From Glandiceps talaboti (taxonomy: Eukaryota; Hemichordata; Enteropneusta; Spengelidae): DNA of 64,000 bases. The stretch lies in assembly GCF_964340395.1 (NCBI RefSeq), contig NC_135552.1, forward strand, positions 4,601,201 through 4,665,200, read 5' to 3'. The notes under the pieces were generated by a model. That model had not been told where the DNA came from, did no database searches, and saw nothing but the letters and a program-made list of their open reading frames with translations. Numbering within the stretch: the stretch's first letter is position 1; each line of letters starts with the position of its first letter. The position numbers and the translations under genes were made by a program. Positions 28,117-42,500 of this stretch are shown in pieces.

Positions 28117-28559
28117 TTAAGGTAAAGAAGTCCCCGCCTAGGCTATTATAAGCTTAGATATTATCGCCCGCCTCTCTAGCTAGCTGTCGTTACGGGATTT
28201 CGAACACGGCACGGATATAATAGATATGATATATGAGTGCCTTTAAAAAAAACAAAATGTTCCTCAAACAATTTGTTGAGGGCGTCCCATGACCTGGATT
28301 CCATGATAACTAACCCAAACATACCGAAGGCTCTATCAACAATGACATGACACTAGCACAGTCCCATATATCAAACCCGTGACCTATTATGCACACCGTC
28401 CCGTGGCGTCACACGACTTCGATCGTTTGAAAGGGACAAGACAACAGAACAATGCGTTGACCGGCTGTCCATTTTGTGTGAGGACACGGTACTATTGTTT
28501 GTTTACGGAGCTCGAGGTTCGTATGGTACGACATTTACTTACCTTGTGCAGTCCTATGT

Positions 28560-28725
28560 TATGTCGGAACGTTAAATGATCGAAACTGTAACGTTCACCT
28601 TTGCTGAGTCCAGGACTTGGCGACGCTGAGCGGAGTCGAGATCGAGGAACTTACCGTTTGATTTGTTGTAGTGATTGAATTCAATCATAATCTGTCGTTA
28701 AGGACGAGTGAACCGAAGAAGAGAG
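28560..28725 (+). promoter_or_regulatory. Probable promoter and 5' UTR of the kinesin gene
   Basis: The 170 bases before the start codon are richer in CpG than their surroundings (TCGAGATCGAGG, GGACGAGTG) and lack a TATA box. The transcription start cannot be placed. Confidence 0.35.
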
Positions 28726-28773
28726 ATGGCGGGCGCCGAGAACATGAAAGTTGTGGTCCGTGTCAGACCATTC
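28726..28773 (+). CDS. KIF28: Kinesin exon 1: start codon and first motor strand
   Basis: It encodes [16 protein letters not shown]. The start sits in a good context (GAGAGATGGCG) and leads straight into the invariant VxVRVRPF strand. The exon ends at an AT-AC type splice site, CCATTC/ATATCCTTTT, not at a GT. Confidence 0.88.
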
Positions 28774-29358
28774 ATATCCTTTTCAATGTACAACAATGTC
28801 TAGTTCACCGTCAACTTCACAATAAGTGTTCAATCATAGAAACTTTGTAGGATATTCCTTTTCAGTTATTTGCATGTGTCGTTCAATAATTCTCACAGAC
28901 TACATGGAAATGTCAGCTCTCGCGTTGCCCACAGGTGTTTATATTTACAAGACCAGTATCGGGAACTGTCAAAACTACATGTCTTAGATCACATAACATA
29001 TATTCTAAATCTAATTGTATGTACGTACATGGTGTGATTCCTTCTACAAATTACACACAGACTCACGTCAGTACCCAAGTTAAGAGTTACATGAGGTATA
29101 TTATATTGTCATTCTTCTTAGATTGGGTTCTGGAACGCATATTTATGTTTCAGTGAGAGGAGATCCTGTCTTTGAGAGGTTGAATACGTTGTAAATAAAA
29201 TATAAAGGAGGAGCACACAGTGAAAGGTTACTGAGGTACAGTGGCACCTATTGAAATTTTGATTGGTTTGACATAATGATTTATGATATTATGACATCAT
29301 TCAAGGTTTTGGCGATGATGTCATACAATCTTGCTGGAAGTAATGTAAATAATAATAA

Positions 29359-29389
<31 letters not shown>

Positions 29390-30545
29390 TTTACTAACAG
29401 TGGTATATAATACAAAACATAATATCTTCAGGAAACAAAAGCAGGATACAGACTTTTTTGTTTAGGGATACTAGTGAACTGTTACATATATTATCCACTT
29501 ATGTCATCTGAGGTCAACTACATGTATACATGATGTATACTTTAATCCAGTCAATGAATAATTACAGAATGTTATTCCTCAACATCTTTCTTCATTCAAC
29601 CAAGGAAAATACAAGTGAACTACGAGGGCTTTATCATCATGAGTCGATAGACACAACCCTTACATGTAGGACACGAGTATTTTCCGGCTGAATGAAGAAA
29701 ATATTAGAGAATAACATAATTATACTAATGCCAGTAATATCAAAGAAAAATTGGGGAAATAATGACATTTTGAATGTTTTTATTCATATTTCGAACACAG
29801 CAGAACCAGTGACTCATAGAAAAACGTTGTCGTTACATCAACGCACGTTGTCGTGACGTAGAACAACAAGAGTATATATTCCATATTTGTTGTATATGGC
29901 TAATGCACATGGTATAATGTACATGTATATATTATTAGGGACTCATTCCTTCTTGGGAATACAGTGTTTAAACTAAGTATTAATGGAACATTTTGTATAT
30001 ATTAACTTGTAAAGAAATCATTGTGAAGTTAACTACCTTTAGCAGTAAAGGCCATGGATTATGTCCCTGGTTCTCACATCATTATTATGTTATCAATGGT
30101 GTCGACTTCACATAGGATTATTCTTTTGTTCTGGACCAACATTTTCTGTAATTCCAGCTGTCAGACTACGGGTTTTTTATACTTAAATTGTGATCCTCTA
30201 TACTTAGTCCAAATAAATCAGACTTTGGAAGCGCTGAAGTCCCCTTTTGCCAGTCAGAGGAATTTTTCTGCTTGAGTCGACTGTCAAAAAAATAATGTGT
30301 TGCTGCAAGGCATCCAATGGACCATGGTTTACATATAGCATAATGTTGTGCAGGTTTCTCCATGAAGATAACTCCAAATACATGCACACATTCAGATCAC
30401 ACCCACACAAACACACTCACAAACAAACACACGCACACACACATATGCATGCACACGTGCACATGCACATACCTAAACACACACATATACACACACACAC
30501 ACACACCATGCATGCACACATACATGCACACGCACGCATGCACGT

Positions 30546-30581
<36 letters not shown>

Positions 30582-33500
30582 AGAGTTCCATCCATGATTC
30601 AATCCCAGAATTGTACAAGTATACAGTATGTTATCTTATCAGAGGAGCCATGATTAGATATGACAGTCATTCTTTAGTAGTTAAGAACCTACTGTTATTT
30701 GTACTTCTGTCAGACAACATTTATTTTCTTAGTCCTAGTAAGTCCAGTACAGGCCTTTAAGGCCAGAGTTTCAGTCCCAGATTCTCACATTAGTCTTATC
30801 TTAAATCAGTGAAATCATAAGGATTACAGGATATAAACTCTTTTGTCCTGTACTTCTGTCACACAACTGTTTTTTTCTCATCCAAATTTTAGTTCTAATC
30901 TAACACGTGACTATAGTACATGTAACAGGGTCCTCTAAGTTTGACTTGATAAAATCATAGACATCAGAGAGATTGAGACTCCAATTTCTATGAGAATTCA
31001 TTGTATCATTCATTCAACTATTTTCCTCATTTTCTTTGTAAAAAAAAAATTGTGTTTCTGTAAGATTATTCTGTGTGAAAATAATTGTCATTATTACATA
31101 CACGTTATCATAGCTTAGCCTAAGAATTTAGAACTTTGGTTGGGGGGAGGAGGGGGGGGGGGATCACATGAGGGGCAGTCTTCCCTCTAAATCTAAGGGG
31201 TTCACACAAAAAAGTTGTAGAATTTTGAAAACAGTCAAAATTGGTAGAATTGTGAAAACACCCCAAAGGTGTTGTGCACTTCACAAAGTGTGGCTTCTCC
31301 CTGTAGAGGTGTGTGTGTGGTGTTAGAAGGCCCTGGCAGGCTTGGGAGGGTGGGTGTGTGGTGTTAGAAGGCCCTGACAGGCTTGGGAGGGTGGCATGTT
31401 TTTCCAATAAATCATGTCTGAACTATGGTCAGGAATCTTAGTTACGTGTAAAGCTCCAGTAGTCATAATCCAAATGATATTTCTCTTGATATTTGGTCTT
31501 ATATTTAGCCTGTTGAAGTCAATGTGTGTATAAATTATAAACACCCAGTGATCAAGCCTACTGAAGTCAATGTGTGTATAAATTATAAACACCCAGTGAT
31601 CAAGCCTATTGAAGTCATTGTGTGTATAATCACCTAGTGACCAAATTTGTTCAATATCCTACAAATTTATAAGTTGTTGTCAATTACTAGATTAGTCATG
31701 TCAAACTGATGTCAGTCCATTGTACACAGTGAAATCAGATAGATAGATAGATAGAGAAGTCATTTACCTTATCAGTAAGGATTGATCTGTTTCCATTACA
31801 GTTCTGGTGTGCCTTTCAACAGGTGAAAATTGCCAAAAATATTGAAACATTGAGCCTCGTTTAGAAAAGGATTAACATATAGGTGTGAAAATGTGTTGTC
31901 TGGTAGACAGCTATAGAAAAAGTTAGTGCACAACAAAAGAATGGTCTCTTCCATATGGCTCCACTGATAAGATAACACTGGGTGGGTGGTGGAGGTATTT
32001 GTATGTTTACTTGTGAAAATCTGCTGTTTTTCATGCCAAAGCTTTTGAAAAATTTGGTCCAGAGTAAAGAAAAATCCTATGTAATACATATGACTTCACT
32101 AATAAGATAACACTATTACGAAAACCCAGTATTGAAACCCTGGCCTTTAAAAGCCTTTTGGGAAATCTGCTCAGACAAGTAGATCTTCCCTATATGACAA
32201 CTCTTAACAAAGACACCATTGGGTGTCAATTGTCAAATGGTCTTAGAAAGTAGGACTGATTGTTGTGACTATTTGTGATAACCAATACAAAGCCTTATTG
32301 TGCCCCCAACGTCATCTCTTATTGGTTCGTTATTCAGTTTGTCTAAGTACTGTAAATTATAACATATATTGATTTTACACTTCATATACAGTCATTGAAC
32401 TAATCAAAACACAGTAATCGTTTGGTGAGGACATCAATATATTTCAAATTTTTTTCAAAGTTGTTAAACTCCTTGAGATGTTGTGTATGGGTTCAATAAG
32501 GTAAACAAACATCAGGTGGTATTTGATGTATATATTTGTCATCTAGTACACAATGTAAACGCATATATATACTGCTGACAGTTAAGTGTTTATTTATGTT
32601 ATTGTATGGTAAAGGGGCACAGACTGAGTTTATGCTTCTTTTCTTTTCTTTTCTTTTTTTTTGGGGGGGGGGTGTAATTTTTGGTGCATATTTATTAAAA
32701 TGTACTTACTTACAGTATTCTACTTACTGAAGCCATACTCATCACCTGCAATTGAAGACTCAAACCTTGCATTAAGATATAACTTATGATGGTTTTTTTG
32801 ATATGTATAGAAATGTTATGGATATTTTTACTATACAGTCAACTCTTCTCACAATGCCAAAGGACACTTTTAATATCATAGCAGACATACATTAATATTA
32901 TTAACATTATACTAGAGTAGTTTAATCAAGATCTTTCTGTAAATATTTTCACTTCGAGAGTAAAAAAACTTATAACCTCAACTTGTCGCCACTTCTAAAT
33001 GGTATTGCTGCCATACATAAATTGTGACTTAGAGTTGCATAGTCTGTAACTAAAATATCATTTTCAGTAAGTCACCATACAAAATCCACTAACAGAACAT
33101 AAATATAATTTACATAAAATTATATAAATCCTACCTTGAATTTGAAGGAATCAGAGTCAACACGGTTTGATATAAGTGGTTAGATATGAACAAAGAGTAT
33201 ATGAAATTGAGACTGGTGATTTTCAAATTAATTAGTTACCAAACACCAATTGAATTATGTCATGAATCATTTTGGTATATCATATCTAATTTCCTGTTGA
33301 GATGTCCACCAAGTGTTAGACATGGTTCAACATGCTATAATAACTAGTTGGTATAAGAAGAGTATATTGCAGTATGAAACAAAAAGTAACCATCAAAAGT
33401 AATGAAGTTATATTTATAATAATTCTAATTATACTACTTTATTGATCTTGTGAGGGGAAATTGGGAAACTGTCAGCAGTTAAGATTATAATACTACATAA

Positions 33501-36500
33501 CAAACAATACACTACAGACATAACAGTTACAAAGAATCAGTACAGGATAGCGACACAAAATTACTACAAATCAAAATTATGTAAATAGGTCTGCCCCTTT
33601 AAAGCAGTACTAACTGCAACTGGGAAGTTTTTTTTAAAAACTATTTTGATTAATAATTTGTTCCTACTACTGTATACAGTATTGAATCACCCATGGGTAA
33701 ACATATATACATGTTATGATATATAGCAGTACACATATATTGTGCAATAAATCCAATCAAATTGAATTTTGGGTCCGCACCTTAAAATCAGTGTCCCTAC
33801 AATATGTTACTGTACTACTTATGGATAAAGTCGATTGCTACTAAATGAACACGTATAATGTCTAATTATTGGTGTTTTAACAATTCCATGTGAATATACA
33901 TGTATTGTTGGTTGTCTGATTGAAATAATAATATTACAGTTACAGTTAGTTCAGCTTTAATTTATCAACAGATATTGACTACCCTTACATGATGTATATA
34001 GTAGTCAGTGTTTGATGAATACAAGGTGTGTCAGTCAATGTAGATTAATACATTGATACAATGTCATGTAATTTGTCAAAGTTTAAATTGAATTTTTATA
34101 GTTTTAATCCTTGTAACAACATAAAGTACAATTTGTGGCAGACTAAACAACAGCTAAGAACATAAGATTGAGTTTGATTCCATAGCAACAATGGTTACAT
34201 TACACAGTTTATTAGAGCTAAATACTAAAAGGAGCCAAGTAGCATGTAACATACAATAAAAAGTGAGTTTTTGGCTAAAACTCAAAGATGTCCTAATATG
34301 TCCAAAATATTTGTAAAATTACACTTCAAATGTAGAGTTAACAAGAAAACATTTAACACTAAAGTTGATAATATCTTTATGATGAAAGAAGGCCTAGAAA
34401 GTATTTAGTTCCAGTTACCTGACCCCACCTAGCTTTTTACTGCCGACCCTAAACATTTCTTTACGTATTCGAGAAAAAACTAAGAAAATCATGAAAAGTC
34501 TTGCCAAAGATATATAGTGGATGCGGAAACTGACATCAACTAAAAAAGACAATATAAAACTATTCTTCCAATCTGTAATGGCTATACATCTGATAGTAAG
34601 AAATAAACAACACAGAGACCATTTGGAAAACAATAGAAAACCTGAACTAGACACTCACACAGAAAAAAATATAATAAAATAAAATAAAAAAAACTACCTA
34701 CATGTACCGCCACCTATTCTAAAATTGAATGTAATTAGAACTACATAATTTGTTTTTAATAATTTTAAGGAGAAGAAAAAGTAAGCTAGCAAAAATACAT
34801 ATTAGTAATGTAACCATAACTCTATACATTAGCTGTATATTATCATTTGACAGCAGGGAACAAATCAACCCAGCAGACAACCCACAGTTGTAATGTAACC
34901 ATGGATACATTGCATTTTACTTGGTTGTGTAAAGAATTTGTAGTTTTGGCATGAAGTGGTGTATTTTTTAAACACAAAGGACATTGAATTCAGAACAGAG
35001 CCAAGCTGACCTGAAATGACATTTTTTGTATTTTGTAAAACTTACGGTGGTATCAAGTATTTAAGTATTAACCATTTACTGAGTCAAATATGGAAAGAAG
35101 TATTTAAGAAGGATTAGAACAGTTATAGTGAAATGTTGGTCAGTTTTACTGTTACTATTAGGAGATAACTAAAGTAGTTTCTAATTACAAAATGTAGCTA
35201 AATACTGCACTGTACTGAAACCTTTATTACTAGCAAGCTTAAACTAGTGGCCATATGGATGAGGATTGGGTAGTTATTTTGGATTTTCAATTTATAAAAC
35301 AAATTTTATCATGGCTTTCTACTTGAAAAACTAATGTGAAACAACATTGACAGAATCTGTGTTTGTGACATTGCAAAAATACTAAAAAATGTGTAAAAAG
35401 TTTGTTATTGTACATACAAAGATTTTACATACTGGTAATGCTCCCAGGGTTAGGCACTCCTAGCCTTGTTTGATTCCCAGGATAACTTGTCCCATTGTAG
35501 ACCTTTTCTATACCAGATTTGCCAATTATCATAACTTTATTTTAGACAGGTTACATGATGCAATATTGTTGAAAATGACTTATCATCACTTGTAACTTGG
35601 CAATGACTTACCAACACGTTTAACTTGGCAATGACTTACCAACACTTGTAACCTGACAATGACTTACCAACTCTTGTAACCTGACAATGACTTACCATCA
35701 CTTGTAACTTTGCAATGACTTACCAACACTTGTAACTTTGCAATGACTTACCATCACTTGTAACTTTGCAATGACTTACCATCACTTGTAACTTTGCAAT
35801 GACTTACCAACACTTGTAACTTTGCAATGACTTACCAACACTTGTAACTTTGCAATGACTTACCATCACTTGTAACTTTGCAATGACTTACCATCACTTG
35901 TAACTTTGCAATGACTTACCATCACTTGTAACTTTGCAATGACTTACCATCACTTGTAACTTTGCAATGACTTACCATCACTTGTAACTTTGCAATGACT
36001 TACCATCACTTGTAACTTTGCAATGACTTACCATCACTTGTAACTTTGCAATGACTTACCTACACGTTTAACTTGACAATGACTTACCAACACTTGTAAC
36101 TTGACAATGACTTATCAACACTTGTAACTTGACAATGACTTACCAACTCTTGTAACTCGACAATGACTTACCATCACTTGTAACTTTGCAATGACTTACC
36201 TACACGTTTAACTTGACAATGACTTACCAACACTTGTAATTTGACAATGACTTACCATCACTTGTAACTTTGCAATGACTTACCTACACGTTTAACTTGA
36301 CAATGACTTACCAACACTTGTAATTTTGCAATGACTTACCTGCACGTTTAACTTGACAATGACTTACCAACACTTGTAACTTGACAATGACTTACCAACT
36401 CTTGTAACTTGACAATGACTTACCAACACTTGTAATTTGACAATGACTTACCATCACTTGTAATTTTGCAATGACTTACCTGCACGTTTAACTTGACAAT

Positions 36501-39500
36501 GACTTACCAACACTTGTAACTTGACAATGACTTACCAACTCTTGTAACTTGACAATGACTTACCATCACTTGTAACTTGACAATGACTTACCTACACATT
36601 TAACTTGACAATGACTTACCAACACTTGTAACTTGACAATGACTTACCATCACTTGTAACTTTGCAATGACTTACCAAGTCTTGTAACCTGACAATGACT
36701 TACCAACACTTGTAACTTGACAATGACTTACCAAGTCTTGTAACTTGACAATGACTTACCAACACTTGTAACTTGCAATGACTTACCAACATATCAGATA
36801 AAAACATACATCCAGATTCTGTCAAGTCTTTTCCTTAATATTGTGTACAATGAACGAGAGAGGAACCGCAATGCATTGTGCATTGTTCAGATGTTTGACA
36901 AGACTACAGAACTGACCAATCCTGATGCACCTGACAATGAACCTAAACGTTTTGCTTTTGATTACTCATACTGGTCACATGATGGATTTCGGGAAAGACC
37001 AGATGACAAATACCTGGAAGGAACAAATCCCAAATATATAGATCAGGTAAGACTTATGGCATGGGATTTCAGTAGAGCCACCCCTCTCTCTTATTGACCC
37101 CCCCCCCCCCCCAGCCATATTAAATGCTCTTTGGAGAACCCAGGATCCCAAGGAAGTATGAAATATTTTTGTGACAATATTGTAGTGTACATGAATCGTA
37201 TTGTTTTGATACATTTGTAGATGATACTTCAGACTTTATGGAACACTTGAATTCATGTTTAAAATAACGAAATAAATATTTACCATTATATAATTATTAT
37301 TATTAACAACATGAATTTCTGTTGTAATGAAGTTGAAGACTGTATTCCAATATAATTAATTTGTATTTCTAAGTAAGTTCCCATGTGTACATTGTATTAT
37401 ACAGAAGGGAATGAGAATAACCTACTGACTTTAGTTTTAAAAAATCCCAAAGGACCAGAGTTATAGACTGGAAATTTTAAAGTGATACTTATTTTGGATA
37501 TTTAATTAAGTACTAAAAGAACTCTTCTATGTCTTTCTACTTGAAAAAACCTCAATGTGACAGCATATATGCACCAATTCCTTGCTTGTACTCAACATAT
37601 TCAATTGCAAATTTGTTTTCAAATTTTAAAAATGTTGTATTTGTTTCAAGTACAAAGGATTTAAAGTGTGATGTATTCCATTCCAATGTTTCTTTTCCAG
37701 CATAGAGTTTTTGATGACTTGGGAAGGAAGATGCTGGACAATGCCTGGAAAGGCTATAACTGTTCCCTGTTTGCCTATGGACAAACAGGAAGTGGGAAAT
37801 CATATTCCATAATGGGATATGGATCAAACAAAGGTAAGAAACTGATTATTTATGAGATAGAAATTGAATATTCATAAATTTGTATTTAAATACATGTATT
37901 GATTGTTGAACGTTCATATTATGACAATGTTCTTACAACTTAAATTCTAACCTAGCTACATCTGAACGATTTTTTGAAATTGTTTTTTTTTAGGTACAGT
38001 AACTTACTTAAACAATAATGTACGCCCTTCCAGCCCATAATGGACGAAAGCAAACTTTGAACGACATAATGGGCGAGGCGACAGCCGAGCCCATTATGGA
38101 GTGCAAAGTTTGCTTTCGTCCATTATGGTCTGGGAGGGCATACATTATTGTTATTATTTTATAGTTTTGCCAATTCCAGTGAATTTGTAGACCGAGAAAC
38201 GCAAAACAACGTATAATATACACAGCGCTGAACATCGTCTGCCATGTTTGGCCCGGAAGCTGAATACTAATCATAGCGACACACGTACGGACACGTACAC
38301 ACACATATACACTTCAATGAACTGCTGTGAACACAAATTTGTTTCATGAATGCGTTGTATTTTTAAACAGTGGAAATGACAATCATAAGTAACAACATAC
38401 ATTTCGAAAAGATACCTAGTCGTATGAAGAAGCAGAACAAATAAGCTTGTATTGTTATGCTCGTTCCGGGGCCGCGATGCCCAATAACGGAGTACATTAT
38501 CAGTAATAATGTACAGCGATGACATCACAAAATTCACTGGAATTGGTAATGCTATTATAATATAATTTCCAATATTGTACACTCTCAATCAATTGAAGGT
38601 AAACTTGTGTATGTAGCTGCACACATAGGGTAGGGCTCGAATTGACAGTTGTCCCATGTCCACAGACTACCAATTCTTGTCATGGTGCTACCATAATTTG
38701 TAGCTGTGACAGCGAACTCAGGCTACCACTGATTATGCTATTATTTAAAGGATGGAAGATTTACAGACATGAAAGTATTTTAATAACAAACGTATTTCCA
38801 ATAGAGGAACTCTGTTTTCAGTTCAGGAATATAGGACTATTGTTCACCATCCTTAGGCTACCACTTTCTGCATTGGTAGCCCACTGGGACTACAAAGAGA
38901 ACAGTTAATTTCAAGCCCTGTAGGACGATAAGAAAATGTACTTGAATTTTATGATCCAGACTGTAAAATCAATGGCTCCATTGATCAGAACTGTGTTTTA
39001 TTGGCTTATAAAATGTAATCATTCGTGACACATGCCATGAAATAATGTGACGATTGCATTGACTGAAAGTGTATGACCTAACTTGAATGTTACAATAAGG
39101 CGCAATCAATCAAATACTTTGTTTGGCGTCCTTAAATTTCAACAATACCCACCACTGGCAGACGGGAAAAAACAAATACAGAAAAAAATACCTGCAATGC
39201 AAGTATGTCATGTAGAAAAAAAAACCTTTTGTGTCAGTTTACTTTCTGTTTGCACCTATTAGATCTACTACATACACTGGTGCAGTATAAATGTCAGAAT
39301 CCAAAGTTTGATTCTTTTAAACAACTATTTAGAAATATGTGTAGTTATTCTGAAAATGTCCGTTTATAGTACTATAAATCACAGCCTTTCACAGAAATTT
39401 TAAGCAAACAAAATTTGTTTTTAATTTTCAAATCTATCAAAAACCTACCCGCATGCAGGTGGAATGCAAATAATTTAATTGATGGCTCCTAACAGAGATT

Positions 39501-42500
39501 TAGCTTTTTTTAGAAGTAGCTGGTAAAATTGTAAAACTAGGTAGTGATAACTGTGAGGGAAAGCTATAAAGCAATACTCTGAAAAAAAGGAGCTAGAAAG
39601 AAATTGTGGAGTAGCTGGTTACCGATTGTGTTTGTCTTCTACAAGACATTATCATCACTGTTCCCCAATAATTGTCTTCGTTCAGCCAAGTGAGTCACTG
39701 ACCTATGGGCGTTTTGTCACTACAAGTCACTAGACGAGTAGTGGCAACCCTTAGGGCACAAGTATTTTCCAGCTGAATGAAGAAAAACATTGGAGAATAA
39801 CATAATTATACCAGCGCCAGTAATATCAAAGAAAAATCGGGGAAAGTAGTGGCAATTTTTGAACGTTTTGACACATACTTCGAACACAGCAGAACCAGTG
39901 ACATGTGTTGTCATGACATAGAACGACTAGATTTATATTCTATATTTTTTGTTCAACTTGGCTCCTATAACAGCTATAAGTGGCAAATCAAACTCATGAA
40001 ACTGGATTCAAAACCAATCAATCGCTTGTGATTCAAACATGTTACTACAGTAACACTGGTCTACCTATGTGTGGATAAAATTGATTACTAATTAACAGGC
40101 GTAATATGTCTTCTATAAAAAGTAATTTTGATAAATATCTCTTTGATGGCTTGATGGAAAAAATGGTCCAGTTGCAACTAGTGCATGGTTTGAAAATAAA
40201 TGATGTACTATAGATAATGATTTTAAGATGCTATCATGGATATACATAAATGCTGATAACCAACAAAAATAATTCTCCATTGATGTAAGTCTTAAGTGTA
40301 TTTTCACCAAATTTCTATAATTGTCTGTTTATACTCTAAATATAGGCATATCCCTTGCTGTAGGCTCCTTAGTAATACATGTACCACTATCTTAACAAAT
40401 CTAATTCCAGTCATGTTGGCTGCAGATGAATACAAAGATTTTGTACATTACATGTATATACAATTATATTACTCTGGCAATCAAAGTTTCATTTTACTAT
40501 AAAGATAGACACAAACTCACAACACAGTTGATACAACAGTGATAAGCTACTGAATGGATGTTTTGTTTAATTATAGTCTCAGTAGGTTAGTTTGCTGATA
40601 GCCATGTTCCATAAACTTGCAGTATAGTGTTTTGGGACTTCCAATGTTTACACTATTTTGATCACAGGATGACTAGATTCACACAACAGAGGAATGCAGC
40701 TATCACTCACTTGTACAGTCTATCATATTGAACAACAAAAGTTTTAGTTTGTCTTTGTCTTAGTAAACTGAAATTTTGATGACCAGAGTAGTATCTCACT
40801 CATGCAGGCATTGAGTAAGTTTTCCATGTACTCATGGAAGTCATGATTTTGAGGAGAGTTCAACCGTTGTCATATATACATTTTTGTAGACCATGTGGTT
40901 TTACAAACTATGTTATGATAGCTGCCCCATCAGATGAATTCCATAACACTACTGAAATCTATATTAACCATTAGGATGAGATTTCATAATATTTTACCTT
41001 ACAGTATGTTGCTAGGTCAAAGGTCATGATAAATACATCTGTATATATACAATGCTTTCCCTGAATGATATAAGAAGCCATAATTTCTTAAAACCCATTT
41101 GATGAAAAGGAAATGAGACTAGGAACTGTTTTCGTTTATGGAAAAATAAAATCAAAACACATTATTTTACATATACTATATACGTGTTTGTACATTGTTG
41201 TACATTGTAGGTGTTGTTCCCATGACATGTGAAGAATTATTTAATGGAATAACAGAAAGACAAAAGTCTGCCACTGCACAAGTTGATTTCCAGGTTTGTA
41301 CTTTCACTTCTTTCTGAGTTCATAATTACAAAATTATTTAAAGAGTCTACGTAAATTACTATCCTGTTCTTCCTATCTCACACCTTGGAATCACGAACAC
41401 TTTTAAACTTCAATCTACTTGTCATAAGAATAGTTTCAGTACTTCACGATATACTATGATGATGTAAGTTTTAGATTTCCCACACTACCGGTATGCTCAC
41501 CACACTGCTCACCCCACTGTGCTCAAAACACGTACTGTTCAACTATACCCGATGCCCTGGCTTGCACATATATATAACTAACGCTTTTGACAGAGTCATA
41601 CTGTATGCTGGTAGCATTTGTACAGTTGTTAGCCACTGTTTACATCCATATACAGTAGCTGTAATAACACAGCTACAAAGAATGCTACATAAATGATAGC
41701 TTTATTTCACCAAAGTAAAAGATAATAGTAATTCACTTCACATGCAAGAAGCATAATATTGTGCATACTACCAGTATTACATTGTGTACATCTTCAGTGT
41801 TCTCCCCACTATAGAGAAAGCACAGTGCTAACACTATCCTTGCCATCTAGACCGCCATGCTTGGCAGGTTTCTACCATGCTTCAAAAGTGTTCTACCATC
41901 CTTCAGCTTTAGTAATCTTTGAATGTTAAAATCATAATTTTAATACTTTCACATGAAGAGAAATGGCTGATCCTCAATGTACATGTGTGTATGTGTTAAA
42001 ATAAACATGTTAGAGTTTGTTTCAGTGTTGAAAACATGCATATTATATGCTGACTAATATGCAAATCGATATGCAAATTGTCACATTATTCATATGTAAA
42101 TTAATATGCAAAGTAGCTACACTCCTCGCAATCAACACTGATCTCAACTGGGGATACAATGTACAATGTATGTATGACTGGCCATGATAGTATATTGAAT
42201 ACATAACTGTACTTAGATATTAATTTCATTGTATTCCCCAGTATTTTACTTAGTTCGGTCAAGGAAGATATGAGTAACATAAGGGGTCTTGTCACTATGA
42301 GTAAAAGACAAATAGTCAAAAATTGAAAACCCTTAGGTCACAATTCATATTTTCCTGCTGAATGAAGAAACTATTGAGGAATAATAAAATATAATATATA
42401 CCTCTACATAATTTGCATAAATTTAGAAAAGTGACAATTTGGAATGTTAGCACTCATATTTTGTGCAATGCGGAACTAATAATGTCGATGTGTTGTCATG

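Larger units (their letters stand above)
28774..36848 (+). other. AT-AC intron matching the U12-type consensus
   Basis: The 8.1-kb first intron starts ATATCCTTTT and ends GTGTAC. TTTTCCTTAAT lies 10-19 bases before the 3' end (36829-36839), matching the U12 branch-site consensus. With these sites VRVRPF joins NERERNRN exactly as in other kinesins, and no GT-AG pair gives this join. It would be removed by the minor spliceosome. The intron also holds CA-rich, AAC, mono-G and palindromic repeats, two dispersed repeats (29570, 34390) and a 28-bp minisatellite next to the branch site. Confidence 0.9.

Noticed and set aside
30204-30760. His-Thr-rich plus-strand and Cys-Val-rich minus-strand ORFs
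   Set aside because: Products of the CA-rich repeat at 30390-30580 within kinesin intron 1.
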